From assembly GCA_943736015.1 (NCBI GenBank), contig OX031070.1, forward strand, positions 19,117,673 to 19,181,672: DNA of 64,000 nt, given 5' to 3'. The notes beneath the pieces are model-generated. The model had not been told where the DNA came from. It saw only the letters and a program-made list of their open reading frames with translations, and did no database searches. Below, piece after piece: positions 44,901 to 53,893 of this stretch. This stretch comes from Tridacna crocea (taxonomy: Eukaryota; Mollusca; Bivalvia; Cardiida; Cardiidae). The stretch's first letter is position 1. Each line of letters begins with the position of its first letter. The position numbers were made by a program, and so were the translations under genes.

Positions 44901-45487
44901 ACCAGTTCAAGGACACTTACGGAATAAGGACACTCGATGATATTATTTTGCCTGCAACATGCAAAAGGGACATTTGGACATTTGCGTTAAGTGTCACTTC
45001 AGATCAGACTGGGCAGTCAGCACAGGCTAATCGGAAACGACACTTTCTGTTTTTGTGTGATTTTTCTGTTTTTCGAGATGACACTACACAAATGTCCGAA
45101 TGCCCCTTTTAGGGTGTTGAAAGCCATATAGTAGATTGTACAGATGAAGTAGATAACTAATTGTAACATTACTTTTTCAGGTTCCTGAAGGAAGGTTCTT
45201 TATGCATTCCAGACCATTTTTTCCCCTTTGGAGATGGACTTAGAGGCTGCCCAGGGGAAAGCTTAGCTGATATTGTGTTGTTCCTATTCACAAGTCACCT
45301 TCTATATCAGTTGACCTTTGACCTCAGTGAGAAAAGTGACCTTGAGGGTGAATTCAGAGGTTACATTTTGTCACCTAAGCCCTTTAAAGTGATGCCAACA
45401 TTTCGATCAGAGGTGCTGATTGATGATGTTGTAAGAGACAGTGAAGGTTTATCCTGTGAATCTGTGATAAAGTTTGAGAATAAATAG
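35607..45487 (+). CDS. Cytochrome P450, CYP2 clan, six exons
   Basis: Heme-thiolate monooxygenase, probably ER-anchored. Six exons join in phase (376+409+211+166+100+307 nt) to 522 codons, a normal microsomal P450 length. Visible parts are an N-terminal membrane segment VLLLCVVLILSMLYLW, proline hinge LPPGPWGLPVIGNL, K-helix ETQR (364-367), FDPNRF, heme loop FGDGLRGCPG with Cys444, and the C-terminal SPKPFKVMPTFR. Order and spacing fit the CYP1/CYP2/CYP17 clan. Two catalytic motifs are altered: the I-helix reads AGSGYKT, with Lys310 where Asp or Glu precedes Thr311, and the C-helix WxxxR appears as Y136-x3-K140. A MITE ends 20 bp before the ATG, and about 17 MITE copies lie in the introns. 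The last codons read AAT AAA TAG, so an AATAAA hexamer overlaps the stop. Substrate unknown. The gene is intact on paper, so it could be an atypical functional enzyme or a recent relic. Confidence 0.92.
36154..36384 (-). mobile_element. TTAA-MITE type A (P450 intron 1)
   Basis: Full copy; R arm CTGGTCCAAATTGAAAGCAT. Confidence 0.88.
36767..37175 (+). CDS. P450 exon 2 (helices C to G)
   Basis: Acceptor TTTCTAG|GTGTGGC and donor AATAG|GTGAAA, phase 2. Translation begins GVAFSDLTMKYKMKKQ. The C-helix position normally held by Trp-x3-Arg is Tyr136-x3-Lys140. Confidence 0.87.
37355..37813 (+). mobile_element. Two TTAA-MITEs head to tail (P450 intron 2)
   Basis: 37355-37583 and 37580-37813 share GGGTTAACCC. 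Both L-first. Confidence 0.88.
37892..38105 (+). mobile_element. TTAA-MITE type A, right end lost (P450 intron 2)
   Basis: Good palindrome; ends GTGTAAAAACTTTATACTGG without a terminal repeat. Confidence 0.84.
38196..38330. repeat. G23 run with (GGAT)n/(GAAA)n
   Basis: Poly-G followed by mixed tetranucleotides in P450 intron 2. Length is likely unreliable. Confidence 0.85.
38459..38687 (+). mobile_element. TTAA-MITE type A (P450 intron 2)
   Basis: Full copy, right TTAA mutated to TTAG. Confidence 0.87.
38921..39131 (+). CDS. P450 exon 3 (I-helix)
   Basis: Acceptor AAATTTCAG|ACACAAAG and donor GAAAAG|GTACAC, phase 0. Encodes the I-helix stretch IEMAGSGYKTISATLQW and then YVASFPDVQEK. An AAA codon gives Lys310 at the usual Asp/Glu position before the conserved Thr. 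A MITE begins about 30 bp after the donor. Confidence 0.9.
39160..39388 (-). mobile_element. TTAA-MITE type A, diverged (P450 intron 3)
   Basis: Begins ~30 bp after exon 3; tip GCTGGTTACCAGT. A further end-fragment follows to ~39415. Confidence 0.8.
39505..39662 (-). mobile_element. tRNA-derived SINE fragment (P450 intron 3)
   Basis: Minus strand: GTCATTAGGAAGAGCGTTGG, CCTCGTAACCAAAAGGACC and GGAGTTCAAAAACCCAGGAG resemble A/B boxes of a tRNA head; the body runs to ~39505. Confidence 0.5.
39761..40975 (-). mobile_element. Decayed mariner-like element in P450 intron 3
   Basis: Terminal inverted repeats of at least 40 bp, GGCTGTTAGAAAAGTATC at the left and its inverse at the right, with TA at each outer edge. 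The minus-strand translation at 39998-40201 contains SGRP and a segment ending GRSVYRVVENILKRC that resembles the DNA-binding half of mariner transposases (family knowledge), with frameshifts. Excluding the MITE at 40543-40770 it is ~987 bp, shorter than an intact ~1.3-kb mariner. Confidence 0.72.
40543..40770 (+). mobile_element. TTAA-MITE type A, near consensus, inside mariner-like element
   Basis: 228 bp, TTAA both ends, palindrome without visible mismatch. Good type specimen. Confidence 0.92.
41050..41277 (-). mobile_element. TTAA-MITE type A (P450 intron 3)
   Basis: Full copy; tip altered (GGTGGTTACCAGC). Confidence 0.85.
41381..41572 (+). mobile_element. TTAA-MITE, palindrome right half deleted (P450 intron 3)
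   Basis: GAGAAAATGCAGG runs straight into TCCCACAATGTTTTCTACCC. Ends ~50 bp before exon 4. Confidence 0.78.
41625..41790 (+). CDS. P450 exon 4 (K-helix ExxR)
   Basis: Acceptor TTCTGCACAG|GTTCAT and donor ATGG|GTCAGT, phase 1. Encodes VHEELMRVVGKERLPKLS, then VIMETQRLASVMPF (ETQR is the ExxR motif) and LPHSVTKETTIM. Confidence 0.93.
41805..41915 (+). mobile_element. tRNA-derived SINE head (P450 intron 4)
   Basis: GGGGACAGTGGTATAGAGGC and TTGAGTTTGAATCCTGTGAT resemble A and B boxes. It is cut short by the MITE at 41927. Confidence 0.55.
41927..42082. mobile_element. TTAA-MITE with two L arms, 156 bp (P450 intron 4)
   Basis: L arm, asymmetric palindrome remnant, then inverted L arm ending TGTTAAAGAGTTAA. 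Confidence 0.78.
42460..42646 (-). mobile_element. TTAA-MITE, palindrome mostly deleted (P450 intron 4)
   Basis: AAAAAGCAGGAAAAGGACAA replaces the tip; ends 25 bp before exon 5. Confidence 0.78.
42672..42771 (+). CDS. P450 exon 5 (meander region)
   Basis: Acceptor CATTTAG|GATACAC and donor AACAG|GTATGT, phase 2. Encodes YTLPLGTMMLFNVWGLHHD and KYWKQPMKFDPN. A MITE ends 25 bp before the exon, so it must overlap or flank the branch-point and polypyrimidine region. Confidence 0.92.
42846..43100 (+). mobile_element. Helitron-like element head, third family (partial)
   Basis: Head TACACCCCTCAACGTTGTGG with GGGGTATA forming an ACCCC/GGGGT stem, then GCTGTCTGTCTGTCC-type tetranucleotides and one core-like segment. 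No tail found; P450 intron 5. Confidence 0.5.
43143..43362. mobile_element. Foldback MITE family 2, copy 2 (P450 intron 5)
   Basis: Same family, ends GGGCCCGAATTCACCAAC and GGTTCGTGAATACGGACCC. The arm next to the centre has an extra tandem copy of CTGATTGGCTAAACCATA. Confidence 0.85.
43540..44408. mobile_element. Tandem train of four TTAA-MITEs (P450 intron 5)
   Basis: Type A (-) 43540-43761 with tip loss (ATGCTGCAT); type A (+) 43758-43955 without its left end; type A (+) 43953-44183 with a duplicated GGTAACCACAGGACT; type B (-) 44180-44408. Junctions are single TTAA-like sites. Confidence 0.86.
44409..45180. other. End of P450 intron 5
   Basis: Contains a diverged hairpin-repeat piece (CAGATCAGACTGGGCAGTCA to CGAATGCCCCTTTTAGGGTG, 44999-45120). 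No exon-like ORF before the acceptor at 45180. Confidence 0.45.
45181..45487 (+). CDS. P450 exon 6 (heme-binding loop, stop)
   Basis: Acceptor ACTTTTTCAG|GTTCCTG. Encodes FLKEGSLCIPDHFFPFGDG and LRGCPGESLAD with heme ligand Cys444, continuing to FKVMPTFRSEVLIDDV and TAG. The tail after FRSEVL is about 25 residues longer than typical and rich in D/E/S. Confidence 0.93.
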
Positions 45488-45743
45488 CATGTTACAGGGA
45501 CCTTTCATCTATTCCATTAAGCAAGCATGAGGTTTTATTCCTGCACAGGAGACAGAGCTCTCCTGAAACATTGCGGGAAAAAGAGCTAATGTCTGTCAAA
45601 AGTAATATCCCCGATGTTTTCCTAGCTCCTCTGCACGAAGGCCAGCAGTCATCAGTAATGACCCTGTGTCTGTCATATGTGTCTCTGTGCATCCATGATT
45701 GTGTTGAACATTATTTTACATATCTTCTTTCTAAAACTGTCAG

Positions 45744-46381
45744 TTAACCCTTTGCCAAACAACAAATTTTAGATTCTTCCAAAGTGAAAGAGTTTGCAGA
45801 TGACAATTTCAAACTTGATTAAAATGGCAGAAAGTTTTCTAAATGGATGGAAAATACTGTGGGAAAAGGAGAAATTGCTCATCACGTATTGCAGACATGT
45901 AAAAACCAGGGCTTGTTTGGTAAAGGGTTAACTCTTTACCAAACGAGAAATTTTTCAACTGGACTAAACTCAAAGCATCAGCAGGCAACAAATTGATCCT
46001 TGGATATATTGTTATTTCTGACTTTGATAGGGTAGAAAATTTTGTGGGAAATGGAGAAAATGCTGGTTACCAGCATTTTCTCCTTTTCCCACAATGTTTT
46101 CTATAGGTGTCTTTCTCTTGGTCTGTAAAGTCCGGATTGTGTGGTATAGAGTTAAACTGTGTCCAGAGGACAAAATAATTTTGGTTTGTCCAAATCGCAA
46201 GCATTTTGAAAACATTGTGGGAAAAGAAGAAAATGCTGGTAACCAGGATTTTCTCCTTTTCCCACAATGTTTTCTACTTTATCAAAGAAAGATTTCACCA
46301 TTTGAGCAATACTGAAATTGTCGTTTGCAAATACTCTCAATTTGGACAAGGCTAAAATTTTGTTGTCTGGTAAAGGGTTAA
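45744..46381. mobile_element. Train of three TTAA-MITEs (C, A, A)
   Basis: Type C 45744-45931 (palindrome half deleted); type A (-) 45928-46155; type A 46152-46381 with R-type arms on both sides. Junctions GGGTTAACTC and GAGTTAAAC. Confidence 0.84.
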
Positions 46382-46508
46382 AAGAATTTAATTTCATCTA
46401 GAACTGGTTTCATGGCTTTAAAACTGTAACATATTGAAAATGTTACAAATTCAACATTTCTAGGACAGCATGTTGAAATATTCCCTGCAATTTGATATAA
46501 TTGTTCCT

Positions 46509-46986
46509 TTAACCAATTACCACACAATCCCTACTTTTGATGCCCCTGAGAAAGAGGCCTTTTGAAAACACTGTAGGAAAAGGAGAAAATGCTGGTAACC
46601 AGCATTTTCTCCTTTTCCCACGGTGTTTTCTACCCTTTCCAGAACAAATTTCTAATTTTTCATTCACCTTTATTTTGTCGTCTGCAAATGTTTTCAATTT
46701 TAACCAGTCTAAAATTTTGTCATTTGGTAATGAGTTAATGCACCTGTCAAAGATTTCTTAACTCTTTACCACACAATCCCGACTTTTAACGACCCTGAGA
46801 AAGAAAGCTTTTGAAAACATTGTAGGAAAAGGAGAAAATGCTGGTAACCAGCATTTTCTCCTTTTCCCACAATGTTTTCTACCCTTTCCAAATCAAATTT
46901 CAGATTTTGATACACATTTATTTTGTCGTCTGCAAATGCTTTCAATTTGGACTAGTCCAAAATTTTGTCGTTTGGTAAAGAGTTAA
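46509..46986 (+). mobile_element. Two TTAA-MITEs 20 bp apart
   Basis: 46509-46738 and 46758-46986, both full, TTAA at each end. Confidence 0.89.
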
Positions 46987-47290
46987 TATGATTTTGATCA
47001 GTTAGGCAACATGGCTGATATAAGCAGCTTCTCTCACCTTTGATTCGTCACAAGCTATACTGAAGCACAGTATGATCAAGGAAAATAATTCCTTTTTTCC
47101 TTGACAAATGACAAATATTTGTGTATTAACTCCCCTTATTACTATGTGTACTACACTCACACATTGTTGGTATAATAAAAACAAGTTATCTGGAGAAAAA
47201 AATTCAGTTTTCAGTTATAATGACAATGTTTAAAAGCAGCTAGTTGTTTAAAAAGGTTCATGTCCAAATACTGGTGAAAGAAACTCCCAT
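46987..47290. other. No supported gene
   Basis: AT-rich spacer. Confidence 0.35.
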
Positions 47291-47580
47291 GTAACTCTTT
47301 ACCACATGACAAAATTTTAGACTTTTCCAAGTTGAAAGATTTTCAGATGACACAATAAATGTGGTTGAAAAATTGAAATTTGTTGTTTGAAGGGTAGAAT
47401 TAAACCATTGTTGGAAAAGGAGAAGATGCTAGTTACCAGCATTTTCTCCTTTTCCAACATTGTTTTCAGAAGGCTCTGCCTCTGGGTTATAAAGACCAGG
47501 GAAATCAAGTCTATTTTGTCATCTGCAAATGATTTCAGTTTGGACTAAAGTCTAAATTTTTGTTCTTTGGTAAGAGTTAA
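47291..47580 (-). mobile_element. Chimeric TTAA-MITE with an extra R arm
   Basis: R arm, palindrome, L arm cut at AAGACCAGGGA, then a second R-arm end (GTCATCTGCAAATGATTTC to AAGAGTTAA). Confidence 0.78.
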
Positions 47581-47913
47581 ATTGCAAGGTTTTCTATAAA
47601 AGATACATCATGTTGTGTAAAAAGGTGCACGTAGGATCCAACCATCAGACTTGTGTAATTTCAACCTCTTTGGACAAGTGACTCGAGACCATCCTACCAC
47701 GCAGAAATGCAGACTGCTGTAAAATTTCATATTTATTGATCATAGTCACAAAACCTGTTCAGCTCAAAAGTGTTCAATAAAAATAAAATAGTAAATAAAA
47801 AGAAAGAATAATTATGTTAGATTTTAATGCCAAACTGCTGTTTCATTGTCAGCCAGTGCTTTTCTGAATTAATAACTGTTGCAGATGACAAATTTTGCTT
47901 CACTTAAAATATG
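47581..47913. other. No supported gene
   Basis: AT-rich; GGTGCACGTAGGATCCAACC at 47624 may be a SINE relic but no B box is clear. Confidence 0.3.
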
Positions 47914-48117
47914 TGTTAGCTCTTTACCAAGTGACAAAATTTTAGACCTGTCCAAATTGAAGACACTTGCAGACAACAAAATAAACATAGCTCAGAAATT
48001 GTAATTTGTTTCTGGCAGGGTAGAAAACATTGTGGGAAAAGGAGAAAATGCTGGTTACCAGCATTTTCTCCTTTTCCTACGATGTTTTCCAAAGTCTTCT
48101 TTCTGAGGGTCATTAAT
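47914..48117 (-). mobile_element. TTAA-MITE type A, L end lost
   Basis: Good palindrome; stops at GAGGGTCATTAATAAG. Confidence 0.85.
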
Positions 48118-48423
48118 AAGGCTTAGACAAATTTCGTCTCCTCTGCCACTCAAGGCACACACAATTGGTTTGTGGAGTGAAGAAGCCACACAATGACCAC
48201 ACAAGTACCACAAGTTACGTAAAAAACACATGTGTACCGGATATGGACTGGATAATAAAGGGTCTATTAACAGATATCACCATCTGAGTAACATATTTTT
48301 AACTTTTAACAATAACTGGAAATATACCGAACTCCAATGTATGAGGAATGTACCAGTCATGTGACATCCTGAGGGTATAAATACATGTAGCGAGATGCAT
48401 CCAAAGTTTGTCATTTAAAGGGT

Positions 48424-48655
48424 GGTCTTGCAGTGCAGGGCTAAAGCGCTGAACTATCAATTCTTAGGCCTGAGGTTTGATATCTGGCCTAACCAGGAGA
48501 CACTTTGGGTTTCCCATCCAACTACAAGTGAACTGGTTTGAAACCCAGAGGTAGCCTCACGTGTATCAGTGTTTTACACCTTAAACGTTAAAGAACCAAG
48601 AAGGTCTATTCGAAATACAGCTAGGGGCTTGTTCCCTGATTTCCTTGCAACAGAT
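48424..48655 (+). mobile_element. tRNA-derived SINE family 4
   Basis: GGTCTTGCAGTGCAGGGCTA with AAGCGCTGAACTATCAATTC and B-box-like CCTGAGGTTTGATATCTGG, body CACTTTGGGTTTCCCATCC and tail GTTAAAGAACCAAGAAGGTC. A recognisable mollusc-type SINE layout. Confidence 0.65.
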
Positions 48656-48726
48656 TCTGGTCATTTTGATAAACCAATGCCTCTTTTTAAACCAGAAGTC
48701 AGACGAAAGATGTAGGCTATTTTTTT

Positions 48727-49080
48727 AGCTCCACTGGCCGAAGGCCAGTGAGCTATTGTCAAGGCATTGTGTCCGTCATGCGTTTTTCCGTGCGTGCATG
48801 CGTGCGTGCATGCGTGCGTGCGTCCGTAAACTTTTTCTTCAAAAAACTTCTCAGAAACTATTGACTGGATTTTTACCAAATTTCACAGGAATGTTCCTTA
48901 GGTGGTCCTCTTTCAAATTCCTTCGTAGAGGTTTACAGAATTCCTTAAAAAAAAAGGATCCGTAAAAAAACATGGCTTTTATGGGAGACTCATTTTCCTT
49001 TTATGGTATAAAGTACAATCTTTGAAAAATTTCTTCTCTCAGACTATTTGTTGGATTTCATTTTTGTATTGCAGGTTAGT
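48727..49080 (+). mobile_element. Helitron-like element, AGCTCCACTGGC family (3'-truncated)
   Basis: Head AGCTCCACTGGCCGAAGGCC with an ACTGGCC/GGCCAGT hairpin, then (GTGC)n and a CCGTAAAC junction, and one to two core units. It is cut off before a MITE at 49086. Confidence 0.65.
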
Positions 49081-49085
49081 TCCTA

Positions 49086-49310
49086 TAGTGGTTAGACTTT
49101 ACCATACAATCCTGACTTTTAACGTCCCTAAAGAAGTCTTTGGAAAACACTCTTGGAAAAGGAGAAAATGCTTGTAATCAGCATTTTCTCCTTTTCTCTC
49201 AGTGTTTTCATCAAAGAGAGAAATCATCATTTTATCAATGTTTAATTTGTTGTCTGCAAATGCTTTCAGTCTGGTCACATCCCAAATTTTGTCATTTGGT
49301 AAAGAGTTAA
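49086..49310 (+). mobile_element. TTAA-MITE type A
   Basis: Tip GCTTGTAATCAGC; abuts the truncated Helitron-like element. Confidence 0.84.
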
Positions 49311-49569
49311 AGATGGTTGCTTTACATAATCTATAATCCCTTTCATATAAAACAAGAGAACCTCTGCACTTTTATTAGTTCTGGTGAAGGTTTGTTGACC
49401 TACTGGTGATCTAGTACAAAGAGGGACAGGGCATTACTGTTGTGATCAGGCATTTTGTTATCCAATCAAACTGATCCTGCAACTTCAATAAAACAATTGC
49501 CACAATGCATATTTTGTTCTGCATTTTGATGTTTCACCAGCCAAAATGGTTTGTAACAAGACCCTCTTT

Positions 49570-49790
49570 AACTATAACCAGAAGACAAAATTTTTATAAC
49601 TGGTCATAATTGAAAGATGTTGCAGACAACATGATAAATCTTCAAATTAGTAAAACTTTTATCAAAAAGGGTAGATATTATTGTAAGAAAATGTAGGTTA
49701 CTATCATTTTCTTTTTTTCTCACAATGTTTTTCATAGCTTTTTTTCTTTAGTGACCTAAAATGCAGGAATGAATGGTAATTGTTAAAATC
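49570..49790 (-). mobile_element. TTAA-MITE type A, decayed
   Basis: GAAAGATGTTGCAGACAACA and TCTCACAATGTTTTTC remain. Confidence 0.68.
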
Positions 49791-50531
49791 TTCTCTTCAC
49801 CTTTACAGAAAAATCAGGCCTGTGGAGCGATACAGGCACTCAAGTGCCTCTAGTTTGTTTTGTTTAATGACATCCAACACTAGGACCCAGATCATATCAT
49901 TTTCATAATTTTATGAAAAATGTGTATGCTTGTGTAAATCAGGGATCTTACGTACACATTTTTATACCACTCCTGGATAAATCAATGCAAAAACAATCAA
50001 GATCATATTAGAGTTAAATATAATGTTACGAGAAATGCGTATTTCAAAATGAACCAATTCATATATTTCATTTATTTTACTTCTTTGTTCAGAGTATTCA
50101 TTAGTATACATTAATATTTTGTTAATTAGTTTCATTGATTTTGCAATTACTGCCGCACAATTTTCGAAGCTGGTGACACATGTGCGATTAAACAATAGAT
50201 GTTGTATACAATGCTGTTAAGAATAATTGTGTTGAAGTGTTTAAAGCTACAACATTGTTTCATGGCATTTTGATTTCATAAATAGGGCAAATCGATTTAC
50301 AGTCACCAGATGAAATGGGTATTCCAAGTAAATTTTTGATACATATATCTTTTTAAAGTAATTAATCTGCACAAAATGGCGGCTATTCCGACACCTCTGC
50401 TATGACGTAGGTTGTCAACCTTGATAAGATAAAACTGTATACTTAATTATCAAGTATATAGGTAGTTGAAATGAATCAATACTTTTTGTTGTGGGTCTGA
50501 CTTTTATGGAAGTATTACTTGTTCCACCTAT
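49791..50531. other. No supported gene
   Basis: AT-rich sequence without recognised repeats or ORFs; a relic GTGGAGCGATACAGGCACTC at 49821 resembles a Helitron-like tail. Confidence 0.4.
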
Positions 50532-50775
50532 TTAACCCTTTGCCAAACAATCCTTGGTTTTTACGACCATGAGATAGAAGCCTTTTGAAAACATTGTAGG
50601 AAAAGGAGAAAATGCTGGAGACCAGCATTTTCTCCTTTTCCCACTATGTTTTCTACCCTTCCCAAGACAAATTTCAATTTTTGAGTCATGTCTAACTTGT
50701 CGTCTGCAAAATTGAATGTTTTCAATTGGGGCCAGTCTAGAATTTTGTCATTTGGTAAAGACAAAATTGGGTTAA
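50532..50775 (+). mobile_element. TTAA-MITE type A
   Basis: Right end carries an extra ACAAAATT before GGGTTAA. Confidence 0.86.
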
Positions 50776-50837
50776 GGTTCATGTAATGAAAGTAATATGT
50801 GCCTTAGGATGTACTGGTTGTGATTCATAAATGCTAA

Positions 50838-50960
50838 TAATTAACCCTTTGGGTGCTTTTCACAGCTTAAGTTTCCTTTGCAACCTGTATAGATAAAGAT
50901 CAGACCTCATAAAACATGCATTCTGATCTTTGATCTATACTGTACCCTTACCTGAAACAC
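50838..50960. mobile_element. Hairpin element family 3, copy 4
   Basis: AACCTGTATAGATAAAGATC / GATCTTTGATCTATACTGT around the tip CATAAAACATG. Preceded by CCCTTTGGGTGCTTTTCAC. Confidence 0.72.
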
Positions 50961-51074
50961 AATAGACCAAAAATAGCATGACTGCTATTCTTACAGTCTT
51001 ATTTCTAACTGAAAATGTAATACTTTGTTGAGTTATTTGATGCTCTGAGAGATAATGTACTGTACATGTATTTT

Positions 51075-51990
51075 AATGCTCCCTTAATATTTCGGGGGAG
51101 CATATAGTCACCACACTGTGCGTATGTCCGTTTGTCTAAAGTTATTTCTCCACAACTCCTGGACCAAATTTTATGAAACTTCATTTCTGAACTTGTTGGA
51201 ACATTGGAACATCTGGTTTCTCAATGTCTGGCTGTGTCATGGAAAAAGGGGGCTTCATGTAAAAAATTGTTTTATGATACCTCTTTCCCGGTTTCTCGAT
51301 TACAGGCTGCGTTGCGGAAAAAGAAGGAAATATCTCCTGCATTAGTGCTGAAAAGTTCATAAAATTTCAAATCTGAACTTGTTGAAACATTGCCCAGATA
51401 CCTCTTCCATGGTTTCTCAATTTCAGGTTGCATCACAGAAAAAGGGGGCTTCATATAAAAAATCATTTTATGTAATATCTCCTACATTATTGCTCAAAAT
51501 TAGATGAAATCTTGAATTTGAATTATTATTCAAAAGTGTAACAAACCACACACCCTTTGTGTTTATTCCAATTATGCAGTATTGTCTTAAGGGAAAAGGG
51601 GGCTTAACTCTTTACCACACGAGAAAATTTTAGACTTGTCGAAATTGAAAGCATTTGCAGATGACAAAATAAAGGTGACTGAAAAATTGAAATTTGTTCT
51701 GGGAAGGGTAGAAAACACTGTGGTAACCAGCATTTTCTCCTTTTCCCACAGTTTTCAAAAGGCTTCTTTCTCAGGGGCGTCAAAAGAAGGGATTGTGTGG
51801 TAATGAGGTAAAGGAGGCTGAGTGGGCTTAGTGTCCTCTACAAGTTTGTGATGGCTATTACTCCAAAAGTATTACAGCTGTTAATGTCAAAATTCATAGA
51901 TAGATCTTATTGATTAACAGAAAATGTAATTTTTCCATGTTTCAAGACATTTAAGGGTAAAATGGGGTTTCATGGTAGAGTTAGAGTCAT
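51075..51990 (+). mobile_element. Helitron-like element, GCTCCC family, split by a MITE
   Basis: Head ATGCTCCCTTAATATTTCGG with GGGAGCAT, then a GTATGTCCGTTTGTC block and ~75/150-bp core repeats with GGTTTCTCAATTTCAGG-like units. Interrupted by the MITE at 51604-51812. The following ~180 bp may be its remainder. No clear tail. Confidence 0.55.
51604..51812 (-). mobile_element. TTAA-MITE lacking the left palindrome half
   Basis: AAAACACTGTGG joins directly to TAACCAGCATTTTCTCC. Confidence 0.82.
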
Positions 51991-52326
51991 TCTTAGCTCC
52001 ACTGGCCGAAGGCCAGCGGGCTTATGTCATGGCCCGTTGTCAGTCCGTCCATCCATCCGTGTTAACTTTTTTTTAAACATCTTCTCTGAAACTACCCATC
52101 CAATTTTGATGAAACTTCGCAGAAATTATCCTGCCATGGTCCTCTTCAGAATTCTTCAAATAATTTAATTCCTTCAAAAACTCTGATGCCATGGCAACAA
52201 AACTGAAAAATTTTGAAAATCTTCTTGTCTGAAATGCTAAGACCTAGGACTACCAAATTTGGCATGTAGCTTTATCTAGTGGGCTTCTACCAAATTTCTT
52301 CAAATTATAGCCCTGGGGTCAAAACT

Positions 52327-52345
52327 GCCCCCCCCCCCCCCGGGG
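52327..52345. repeat. Poly-C run in Helitron-like core
   Basis: C14 followed by GGGGG between core repeats. Confidence 0.8.
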
Positions 52346-52769
52346 GTCACAAGTTTTACGTGGGCTTATTTAGGGAGAACTTTAAAATTCCTCTTCTACC
52401 TAGCCATAGGGCCTAGGGCTACCAAATTCGGCATGTGACTTTATCTAGTGGACCTCTACCAAGAGTGTCCAAATTATGGTAAGTCACAAGTTTAACACGG
52501 GCTTCAAATTTAAACGTTAATCAAAGGGAAATAACACTTTATGAAAGATAAAATGTGTTACTACTTACCTCCCTTGATTATCAAACTGTAGTGATACATG
52601 ATTTGTGGTAGACATTAAGTTTTTTGATAGAAAATATTCTGTTTTCAAGGAGTGTGATTCATTTTGATGCTAATAGTTATGCTCACATGAGTTGAATAAT
52701 AAATTCAGAGTAAGGTTTCTATCATTCAGCTTATTTTTCCTTTCATGCTAATGAATTAACCTGCTTGTA

Positions 52770-52850
52770 CTGCCTGACAGTGTTCATTGTTTTTGAAAGC
52801 CCTCTTTTTCATGGTCATGAACACTTCAATTTGTGTGGTAAAGGGTGAAA
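52770..52850 (-). mobile_element. TTAA-MITE L-arm fragment in Helitron-like element
   Basis: GTGTGGTAAAGGGTGAAAAAG marks the end just before the tail. Confidence 0.55.
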
Positions 52851-53194
52851 AAGCCAGTGGAGCGATACAGGGCCATGATAATACAGGGCCATCATGGCCC
52901 TCTTGTTTCTCCATGTTCTTGCTGGTTAAAACTTTCAGTTACTATCCTCCCCAGAAGAATTTTGATATCAGTCAGTCCATTCGTTTGTCAAGCTCTATTT
53001 CAGTTTGTGTTTGTGCATTTTTCTCCTGGTAGATATGTCATCAATTATTATCATCGTAACATTTGCCTTTGGATTATTTTTTCCAATTTCATACATTTTA
53101 TGACTAGCACTTGTGCGGGGCAGCCACAGCAGCCCCATTTGGTTCTTTTTTCTCCATTGACCAAGTTTAGTCAAGTCTCTTTCGGTTAGCCCAT

Positions 53195-53640
53195 GTTATT
53201 TCATGCTTTCCGGTGGGATATCGAGAAATAGCAGTGAAAATATTTTTCGATCTTACACCTGTGAAAATACCGATTTTCACGTTCTTGTTGCCTAGGTAAA
53301 TTGCGCGTGCCTAACAACCAGATGGGAAATATGACGTCATATACCTTACATTTCTCGCGCTTGACGTCACGTTGCTATGCGGGAGAGGTACGCCACGGGG
53401 AATGAGAGAAAAAAATTGTACTGAATTTTGATAAAGCTCCTCCCAGAAAGGGTTAAAAGCATAAAATAAATAGAATATTTGTTTTTTTCGGTGTAAGATC
53501 GAAATTTATTTCATCTCGTGAACACCATCGGTAATATTTTCACGAGTGGCGCAGCCACTCGTGAAAATATTACCGATGGTGTCCACTCGATGAAATAAAT
53601 TTCGATCTTACACCGAAAAAAACAAATATCCTCTATGTAT
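53195..53640 (+). mobile_element. Hairpin element family 5, copy 2, with intact hairpin
   Basis: Same element as at 17795. Here the 3' part (53474-53636) is a nearly perfect hairpin with ~80-bp arms centred on AGTGGCGCAGCCACT, including CACCATCGGTAATATTTTCA. The 5' part carries ATATGACGTCATATA and CTCGCGCTTGACGTCACG. Confidence 0.7.
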
Positions 53641-53893
53641 CTATGACAAGTGTGACAAGCTGTGGAGAAAATCCTACGTTTTATTGTTCTGGGCAGCCAT
53701 GGCAATCTTATTTCTGACAACCAAAATGGACAAAATGGGATTGACGTTGTACAATGCAGAGGAACAGAACAAACAAAATTGTCAGATCAGGATTATGGGG
53801 GTGGATGTGCGAGATCTTGTTACTGTCAGAAAATTAAACATGGCAGTCATATTGTCTGTAAGAAACTTAATAGACTGTAGCGAAACATGTTGA
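53641..53893 (+). other. ~84-codon open frame, possible exon or relic
   Basis: Frame open from within the hairpin element to TGA at 53893, reading YDKCDKLWRKSYVLLFWAAM then AILFLTTKMDKMGLTLYNAE. A membrane-like segment followed by a charged part. No ATG in a good position and no family match. Confidence 0.18.

Larger units (their letters stand above)
51995..52908 (+). mobile_element. Helitron-like element, AGCTCCACTGGC family, full copy
   Basis: Head AGCTCCACTGGCCGAAGGCC, CAGTCCGTCCATCCATCCG block, two core repeats (GGCATGTAGCTTTATCTAG-like), and tail GCCAGTGGAGCGATACAGGG, duplicated GGGCCAT segment, ending TCTTGTTT. The tail complements this family's own head (CCACTGGC/GCCAGTGG). Confidence 0.72.
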
